Source of the DNA: Bacteroidaceae bacterium
GTDB lineage: Bacteria; Bacteroidota; Bacteroidia; Bacteroidales; Bacteroidaceae
Length of the DNA stretch: 13,129 nucleotides
Direction of reading: 5' to 3'
NCBI GenBank assembly: GCA_030843315.1
Contig: JAUUPT010000092.1
Location: 1-13,129, forward strand
Part shown: piece after piece, positions 7,785 through 13,129 of the stretch
Layout of the letters: each line of letters opens with the position of its first letter
Position numbering within the stretch: position 1 is the first letter of the stretch
Made by a program: the position numbers and the translations under genes
Notes under the pieces: model-generated
The model's input: only the letters and a program-made list of their open reading frames with translations
Database searches by the model: none
What the model was told of the DNA's origin: nothing

Positions 7785-10700
7785 TTATTTTTTCTTTGCT
7801 TCCACCCACTTGCGTGCATTGACAAATGCTTCCATCCAGGGAGTCACCTGGTCGCTACCGATACGGTCTGCCGGGTAGCAGCCGTTTTGCCAGGGGAAGA
7901 TGGAACGTTCCAAGTGAGGCATGATAGCCAGATGACGCCCGTCGGCACTTGCTAACGCAGCAACCGAGTAATCCGAACCGTTCGGATTGCCGGGGTATTC
8001 GTCATAGGTAAATTTAGCCACTACATTGTACTTGTCTTCGTCATATGGTAATGAGAACTTGCCCTCTCCGTGGGCAACCCAAATACCAAGCTTGCTTCCG
8101 CTCAAAGAACTGAACATTACACTACGGTTGGTAGGAATGGTAAGTCCGATAAAAGTAGATTCAAATTTATGAGAGTCGTTATGCAGCATCTTTCCTTGTT
8201 TCTTGTGCTCCGGGTTGATGAGGTTCAATTCCATCATCAACTGGCAACCGTTGCAGACACCGAGTGAAAGGGTATCTTCGCGGGCGTAGAACTTATCAAG
8301 AGCTTCTTTGGCTTTCGGGTTGAAGAGGAAAGCGCCTGCCCATCCCTTAGCAGAGCCAAGTACGTCGGAATTGGAGAATCCTCCGCAATATACGATCATA
8401 TTCACATCTTCCAGTGTCTCGCGTCCACTGATAAGGTCGGTCATGGTTACGTCTTTTACGTCGAAACCTGCCAGGTAGAGTGAATAAGCCATTTCACGCT
8501 CTCCATTCGTTCCCTTCTCACGGATAATGGCGGCACGGATGCCGGTTGGCGTGCGACGGTCCGAATCAATGCCGTATTGTGAGAACTTGCCTTTGAAGTC
8601 CGGCATATATACAAATTCCAGCGGCTGCATCTTGTAGTTTTCGAAACGCTTCTTGGCGCAGCCGTTCATGGATTGTTTGCGGTCGAGTAGATAAGAAGTG
8701 GAGTACCATACGTCGCGCATGTAGTCGATGCCGAACTGATAAGTGGCGTCGCCTTTTGATACGAGGATATGGCGTTCGTCCGTCGGAGTACCCAACTTGA
8801 TGTATCCCACACCTGCATCTTCCAATATCTTCTTAACTTCTTCTTTGTGCTTGTCGCTTACCTGGATAACGATACCCGGGTTCTCGGCAAACAATATCTT
8901 GATGAGGTCTTGCTCCTTCATCTTATCCAGATTGATTTCCATGCCGCCTTCTACATTGGCAAAGCACATTTCCAGCAGGGTAGTGATAAGACCACCGGCA
9001 GAAATGTCGTGTCCGGCAAGGATCAAGCCTTTGTTTACCAACTCTTGTACGGCAAGGAATGCATCGCGGAAGTATTCGGCGTCTTGTACGCAAGGTACTT
9101 CGTCGCCTACTTTGCCCAGTGATTGTGCAAAGGCCGAGCCGCCCAGTTTCAGGCTGTCGAAACTGAAGTCGATATGATAAAGAGTGGTCTTTTCGTTATT
9201 CACCAGCACGGGAGAAACGACTTTCTTCACGTCGGATACTTCGCCGCCGGCAGAAACGATAACCGTACCCGGAGCAATGACTTTGCTTCCGTCAGGGTAT
9301 TTTTGAGTCATGGAGAGGGAGTCTTTACCCGTCGGTACATTGATTTGCAGTGCGCAACAGAAGTCGCTCAATGCTTTTACTGCCGTGTACAGGCGTGCGT
9401 CTTCACCTTCCTGTGAGCGGCAAGGCCACATCCAGTTGGCGGAGAGGGATACGCTATCCAGTCCTTCGGCAAGCGGCGCCCAAACCAGGTTGGTCAATGC
9501 TTCGCTGACGGAGAGTACAGAACCGGCAGCCGGATCGGCAAGCGCTGCTTGCGGGGCATGTCCCAGGGAAGTAGCGATACCTTTTTCGCCGCGATAATCC
9601 AAAGCAACCACACCGCAGTCGCTCAACGGCAACTGCAATTCGCCCTGGCATTGCTGGCGGGCTACTTTACCTGTTACGGAACGGTCTACCTTGTTGGTCA
9701 ACCAGTCTTTACAAGCCACTGCTTCCAGTTGGAGTACGTTCGTTAGGTATTCGTGCAACTGAGAAAGTTCGTATTTGGGCATTTCATAGTGGCGCTCTAC
9801 GGTTTTATCCACCATATAAGTCTTGGGCGAAGAACCGAACATCTGCTCTACGGCAAGGTCGAACGGACGTACACCGTCGGCTTGCTGGAAGGCAAAGCGA
9901 TGGTCGCCGGTTGTTTCGCCGACTACATACATCGGAGCGCGTTCGCGTTCGGCCACTTTGCGTACATGCTCGATGGCTTCTTCTTCGATGAGCAGACCCA
10001 TACGTTCCTGGCTCTCGTTGGCAATGATTTCTTTGGCAGACAGAGTCTTGTCACCGATAGGCAACTTGCTCATATCGATTACACCACCACATTCTTCCAC
10101 CAGTTCGGACAGACAGTTTACGTGACCTGCCGAGCCGTGGTCGTGGATAGATACAACTGGGTTGGTTTCTTCTTCGCAAAGTGCGCGTACTACATTGTAA
10201 GCACGTTTCTGCATTTCTGCATTGGCACGTTGCACGGCGTTCAGTTCGATGCCGCTGCTGTAACGTCCGGTATCTACCGATGATACAGAGCCGCCGCCCA
10301 GGCCGATGCGGTAGTTGTCACCACCGATTACTACCACCTTGTTGCCGGCTTCCGGTGCACCTTTCAGACAGTCGCGCTGGGTGCCGTAGCCTACGCCGCC
10401 GGCAAGCATAATCACTTTATCGTAGCCGTAAACTTCATTGTTTTCCTTGTGCTCGAAGGTAAGTACGGAACCGCAAATCAGCGGTTGACCGAACTTGTTT
10501 CCGAAGTCGCTGGCACCGTTGGATGCTTTGATAAGGATTTGTTCCGGGGTCTGGTACAGCCATTTGCGTACCGGAAGAATCTCTTCCCAGGGGCGTCCTT
10601 CGTCTGTGCGGGGATAAGAAGTCATGTAGACTGCTGTTCCGGCAATCGGCCAGGAGCCCTTACCGCCACCCATACGGTCGCGAATCTCACCACCCGTACC

Positions 10701-11489
10701 GGTAGAAGCACCGTTGAACGGCTCTACGGTGGTAGGGAAGTTGTGTGTCTCGGCTTTCAGCGAAATCACACTCTTGATGTCTTTCACCTGGAAGAAGTCG
10801 GGTTTGGAGTGGTCAGCCGGAGCAAACTGCTCGATAACCGGTCCTTCGGCAAAAGCTACATTATCTTTATAGGCGGAGATTATCTTATTGGGATTCTCTT
10901 GCGTGGTCTTTTTAATCATCTGGAAGAGGGAAGATTCCTGCTCTACACCGTCGATGATGAATGTCCCGCCGAAGATTTTGTGGCGGCAGTGCTCGGAGTT
11001 GATTTGTGCAAAACCGAATACTTCGGAGTCGGTGAGCGGGCGTCCGAGGTCTTCTTCTACTTTCTTGAGGTAGTCCATTTCCTCTTTGGAGAGGGCGAGG
11101 CCTTCTTTTTCGTTGTATGCTTCCAAGTCTGCGATGTGTACAATCGGCTCTGGTTGGCGGTTCGTAGTAAATACGTTTTGGTCCAGGCCTTTGTACATAC
11201 GTTGCAGCATCGGGTCGCGGTCGGCATTCTCATCCTTTACGGGGAAGTATTCCTCGATGCGGATGATACCGGTCAGCCCCATATTCTGGGTGATTTCCAC
11301 GGCGTTTGTACTCCAGGGGGTAATCATTTCGCGGCGCGGACCAACGAAATGTCCTTTCAGGTTGTCTTCACTTTCGGGGGTGGCTTCTCCAAAAAGCCAG
11401 CAGAGTTTGTCGCTGTCTGCCTGGGTGAGTTCGTGGTCGCATTCTACGGCAATCACACTCTTGGATGGGGTTCTGAAAAAAAGAATCAT
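7785..11489 (-). CDS. purL: Phosphoribosylformylglycinamidine synthase (FGAM synthetase), single-chain type
   Basis: This cytosolic enzyme of de novo purine synthesis converts FGAR, glutamine and ATP to FGAM. The product has 1234 residues, the large fused form (E. coli PurL is 1295) rather than the PurS-PurQ-PurL complex. The N-terminal PurS-like part is followed by the linker, which ends in the conserved NSEHCRHKIF (residues 164-173). The two synthetase halves follow, with GGGKGSWPIAG and HDISAGGLITTLLEM (ATP and substrate loops). The class I glutaminase domain covers about 979-1234. Its Cys1079 (in GVCNGCQLM, codon 8253-8255), His1192 and Glu1194 (MPHLER) form the catalytic triad. Every key residue is present, so the enzyme should be active. 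It stands alone with its own promoter and terminator and is not in a pur operon. The start MILFFRTPSK is well placed, with an A/T-rich region before it. Confidence 0.98.
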   Translation of the reverse strand: MILFFRTPSKSVIAVECDHELTQADSDKLCWLFGEATPESEDNLKGHFVGPRREMITPWSTNAVEITQNMGLTGIIRIEEYFPVKDENADRDPMLQRMYKGLDQNVFTTNRQPEPIVHIADLEAYNEKEGLALSKEEMDYLKKVEEDLGRPLTDSEVFGFAQINSEHCRHKIFGGTFIIDGVEQESSLFQMIKKTTQENPNKIISAYKDNVAFAEGPVIEQFAPADHSKPDFFQVKDIKSVISLKAETHNFPTTVEPFNGASTGTGGEIRDRMGGGKGSWPIAGTAVYMTSYPRTDEGRPWEEILPVRKWLYQTPEQILIKASNGASDFGNKFGQPLICGSVLTFEHKENNEVYGYDKVIMLAGGVGYGTQRDCLKGAPEAGNKVVVIGGDNYRIGLGGGSVSSVDTGRYSSGIELNAVQRANAEMQKRAYNVVRALCEEETNPVVSIHDHGSAGHVNCLSELVEECGGVIDMSKLPIGDKTLSAKEIIANESQERMGLLIEEEAIEHVRKVAERERAPMYVVGETTGDHRFAFQQADGVRPFDLAVEQMFGSSPKTYMVDKTVERHYEMPKYELSQLHEYLTNVLQLEAVACKDWLTNKVDRSVTGKVARQQCQGELQLPLSDCGVVALDYRGEKGIATSLGHAPQAALADPAAGSVLSVSEALTNLVWAPLAEGLDSVSLSANWMWPCRSQEGEDARLYTAVKALSDFCCALQINVPTGKDSLSMTQKYPDGSKVIAPGTVIVSAGGEVSDVKKVVSPVLVNNEKTTLYHIDFSFDSLKLGGSAFAQSLGKVGDEVPCVQDAEYFRDAFLAVQELVNKGLILAGHDISAGGLITTLLEMCFANVEGGMEINLDKMKEQDLIKILFAENPGIVIQVSDKHKEEVKKILEDAGVGYIKLGTPTDERHILVSKGDATYQFGIDYMRDVWYSTSYLLDRKQSMNGCAKKRFENYKMQPLEFVYMPDFKGKFSQYGIDSDRRTPTGIRAAIIREKGTNGEREMAYSLYLAGFDVKDVTMTDLISGRETLEDVNMIVYCGGFSNSDVLGSAKGWAGAFLFNPKAKEALDKFYAREDTLSLGVCNGCQLMMELNLINPEHKKQGKMLHNDSHKFESTFIGLTIPTNRSVMFSSLSGSKLGIWVAHGEGKFSLPYDEDKYNVVAKFTYDEYPGNPNGSDYSVAALASADGRHLAIMPHLERSIFPWQNGCYPADRIGSDQVTPWMEAFVNARKWVEAKKK

Positions 11490-11496
11490 ACTTATA

Positions 11497-11516
11497 TTTA
11501 CGATTTTACGATTTAC
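11497..11516. repeat. TTTACGAT tandem repeat in the purL leader
   Basis: On the plus strand two head-to-tail copies of TTTACGAT and a partial third (TTTAC) lie within the predicted 5' leader of purL, ending 8 bases before its ATG. The unit is A/T-rich and unstructured on reading. It could be an initiation-enhancing A-rich region in the transcript, or neutral. Confidence 0.5.
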
Positions 11517-11571
11517 AGTTTGCGATTGAAGCTACTTCGTTCAGTATCTTCACCTTTTCTTCTTTAGGCTG

Positions 11572-11605
11572 CAAAGATAGGTAAAACGGATGAAATACAA
11601 TCAAG
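11572..11605 (-). promoter_or_regulatory. Probable purL promoter
   Basis: The minus strand has a perfect -7 element TATCTTTG (11579-11572) matching TAnnTTTG. The -33 element is imperfect: only ATTG or CTTG is found at 18 or 22 bases upstream. Transcription would start near 11565, giving a leader of roughly 75 bases. I see no known purine riboswitch in that leader. Confidence 0.55.
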
Positions 11606-11629
11606 TTTATTTGATTTTGTGGTTATGAT

Positions 11630-11670
11630 AAAAAAGTTCAGGAGACTGTCTTGTGAGACAGTCTCCTGAA
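11630..11670 (-). terminator. Intrinsic terminator of the LruC lipoprotein gene
   Basis: A perfect 15-bp stem (11637-11651 with 11656-11670) has a 4-base loop TGTG. On the minus strand it is followed directly by CTTTTTTATC, a run of six T. It begins 37 bases after the stop of the lipoprotein gene and lies upstream of the purL promoter, so the two genes should be separate transcripts. Confidence 0.93.
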
Positions 11671-11707
11671 AATATAGAATGAATCGTTTTAAACTTCTGT
11701 TTTTTCT

Positions 11708-12946
11708 TTAGAAAGAGAATAATCCGCTTGCGTCTTTCGGATGCTGGTACCAGTCGGCATTAGTCGTTCCACCACTTGTTACCCATAACCTGAAGTTATC
11801 TTGAAAAATGCTGAGAATATCGATTTTTTCTTTCGGGTAGTCAATCTCTTCGGGTACCGCAATGGCCCAAACTAAATTACTCTCTGGATCCACGAATTCG
11901 GTAAAAGAACTCATTCCGCTCATATCCGTAGGATTGAAGCCTTTGAAGTGGATTTCATCCATAGTCGAAGTGTTTTGCAGGAAGAAGTCGAAATGAGCGG
12001 GAAGGTTAACAGCAAGAGCGTTATAGGCTGTTGTAGTTGCATAATCTCTAAAGTTGTCTCTATTGATGTGACATGTTATTTCCGGTAAACCACTATCCAC
12101 TGCTTTGTCTGCTTCTGTATTGAAGAATCCTCCATTACGGAGAGCTCCTGTTCCTGTGAATATAAATATAACGTCTTGATCATCACCACGGTCTTTAACT
12201 AATTCCATGTTGATGTCTGTTCTTGTACTGGTAAAATTTATTGTAGCGTTTTTTAAGAATTTGTTAGCGAAGCCTTTTAAACGAAGAGCCGGACGATAAG
12301 GCAAAGAACCTCCCATTGCACGTATTTTGAAGGTCATATCGAATCCGTCATTCGTTACTCTTTCGCTGCCTCTGGAGATAAATACTTTTACATTATATCC
12401 GATGACAAAGTCATTGAAGTCATAATCTCCTAATTCAGGATAAAGATCCTCAAACATTAAGGTGCCTTGTGTGTTCTTGGCTGGATAGTAGCAATAGGAA
12501 TAATAGTCATCTCCGTCAGAATCCTTTGCATCGGGAAGAACCAGTGTTATGTCTCCGCTGCGTGTCACCGCACCGCCTACTTTTCCTTCCACTACTTTCT
12601 TTCCATCAACGGTAGGATACTGCACATAGATGCTCGTCTTGTATGCAGGAATATCCAGTGTTAGTTCTTTCGCTTCGTTGGCAGTCAGCGTGATGTTTTC
12701 CATCAACAGGCTTTCGTCAGTGCAAGCTGCATCCGTATAGACGGAAATGGCGGTATTGGTAGGAGCGGTGATAGTACAAGTTGTACTTCGAGTCATTTTC
12801 CAGTCAAAGTTACTTGGGGCTTTCAAGTTCTTCGTGTTTTCAACTTTTTTTTTGTTGGGGTTATACGCGTCATTTTCACAAGCAGGAAGTAATACGATGC
12901 AACTAGCTGCTAATAATAGATTTAGATAAACCTTTTTATTCTTCAT
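11708..12946 (-). CDS. LruC-domain (DUF4842-type) lipoprotein, probably surface exposed
   Basis: The start at 12946 gives a 412-residue product opening with a lipoprotein signal (MKNKKVYLNL, then a Leu/Ala core) and lipobox LPAC with Cys23. An in-frame ATG at 12970 would add 8 residues but leaves only about 17 bases of leader after the predicted promoter. After Cys23 come Glu, Asn and Asp; acidic residues here resemble the surface-export signal of Bacteroides lipoproteins. Residues about 45-160 look like a beta-rich domain. The acidic stretch DSDGDD (142-147) leads to YPELGDYDFNDFVIGY (169-184), the hallmark preceding LruC domains and probably a calcium-binding loop. The C-terminal LruC/DUF4842 region covers about 295-412 (IDYPKEKIDI and a Trp-Tyr-Gln-His-Pro end). 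The molecular function of this family is not established. No SusC/SusD or fimbrial genes are visible nearby, so the context gives no role. Confidence 0.88.
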   Translation of the reverse strand: MKNKKVYLNLLLAASCIVLLPACENDAYNPNKKKVENTKNLKAPSNFDWKMTRSTTCTITAPTNTAISVYTDAACTDESLLMENITLTANEAKELTLDIPAYKTSIYVQYPTVDGKKVVEGKVGGAVTRSGDITLVLPDAKDSDGDDYYSYCYYPAKNTQGTLMFEDLYPELGDYDFNDFVIGYNVKVFISRGSERVTNDGFDMTFKIRAMGGSLPYRPALRLKGFANKFLKNATINFTSTRTDINMELVKDRGDDQDVIFIFTGTGALRNGGFFNTEADKAVDSGLPEITCHINRDNFRDYATTTAYNALAVNLPAHFDFFLQNTSTMDEIHFKGFNPTDMSGMSSFTEFVDPESNLVWAIAVPEEIDYPKEKIDILSIFQDNFRLWVTSGGTTNADWYQHPKDASGLFSF

Positions 12947-12994
12947 TTCATTAAGTGTTTGGTGATACATCTTTTATTAGTCTCAAATGTGATG

Positions 12995-13002
12995 CAAATG
13001 TA
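12995..13002 (-). promoter_or_regulatory. -7 promoter element for the LruC lipoprotein gene
   Basis: TACATTTG on the minus strand matches TAnnTTTG. No good TTTG is found about 20 bases upstream, so the -33 part is weak or absent. Transcription would start near 12988, about 42 bases before the ATG at 12946. The remaining sequence to the window end (to 13129) is A/T-rich and holds no gene I can support. Confidence 0.45.
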
Positions 13003-13129
13003 CAACTTATATTTGATTATACTATTGCTGTATATTAAAAAAAAGTAACTATATGCAATGAATATTCTTTATCTCTTTGTTTCTGGTGCAAAGACATACA
13101 AAATCGGTGAGGAGGAGAAAAAAGAGGTA

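Noticed and set aside
9753..10283. 176-residue plus-strand open frame inside purL
   Set aside because: Antisense shadow of purL with no domain; the purL frame carries unmistakable family motifs across the same bases.
10449..11567. 372-residue open frame on the plus strand opposite the 5' part of purL
   Set aside because: It lies wholly antisense to a highly conserved enzyme gene and through its promoter, has no recognisable domain or promoter, and its composition fits a mirror frame of purL codons.
11490..11571. Possible riboswitch in the purL leader
   Set aside because: The leader is only about 75 bases, holds simple repeats, and shows no conserved purine-riboswitch core or clear multi-helix structure by eye.
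12947..12970. Upstream ATG adding 8 residues to the LruC lipoprotein
   Set aside because: The second ATG at 12946 gives a normal lipoprotein signal with a basic start and a reasonable leader. The upstream ATG is only about 17 bases from the predicted transcription start. It cannot be fully excluded.
13008..13015. Plus-strand TATATTTG as a divergent promoter for a gene beyond the right edge
   Set aside because: It matches TAnnTTTG but lacks a -33 TTTG at the right spacing in A/T-rich sequence, and no downstream start is visible inside the window.

Overview
The window looks like a chromosomal segment from a gut Bacteroides species. The evidence is a hybrid two-component system with a beta-propeller sensor, a long single-chain PurL, a LruC-type surface lipoprotein, promoters with the Bacteroidota signature (-33 TTTG and -7 TAnnTTTG), and A-rich sequence instead of Shine-Dalgarno sites before the starts. 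I cannot fix the species from sequence alone. All seven protein genes appear intact except the first, which is cut by the window edge. I see no tRNA, rRNA, insertion sequence, CRISPR array or prophage gene.

Layout, left to right. The plus strand (2-2374) carries the C-terminal part of a membrane sensor histidine kinase. After a 36-base gap comes a secreted GHL10 (UPF0748/DUF187) glycoside-hydrolase-like protein, related to E. coli YddW/DigH. A perfect 12-bp hairpin at 2397-2431 separates this unit from the convergent minus-strand genes and can terminate transcription in both directions. The minus-strand unit at 7607-2434 runs in this order: a 1344-residue hybrid two-component system regulator, then two half-size chromate-transporter-family (CHR) membrane proteins, with gaps of only 22 and 16 bases. 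Upstream of it, also on the minus strand, is purL (11489-7785) with its own promoter and terminator. Last is a LruC-domain lipoprotein (12946-11708, minus) with a textbook intrinsic terminator.

Functional reading. purL is purine housekeeping. The histidine kinase and GHL10 genes look like one transcription unit and may link envelope sensing to peptidoglycan or glycan processing; this is inference. The most unusual unit is regulator-CHR-CHR. Hybrid regulators of this type normally sit beside polysaccharide utilisation loci with SusC/SusD genes, yet here the only close partners are two putative anion transporters. This regulator's kinase also has Asp in place of the first Gly of the ATP-binding G1 motif. 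Short 7-8 bp tandem repeats occur at several gene junctions (3567-3582, 2983-3005, 11497-11516). No clearly new system is proven here. The regulator plus CHR pair and the LruC lipoprotein are the best candidates for uncharacterised biology.
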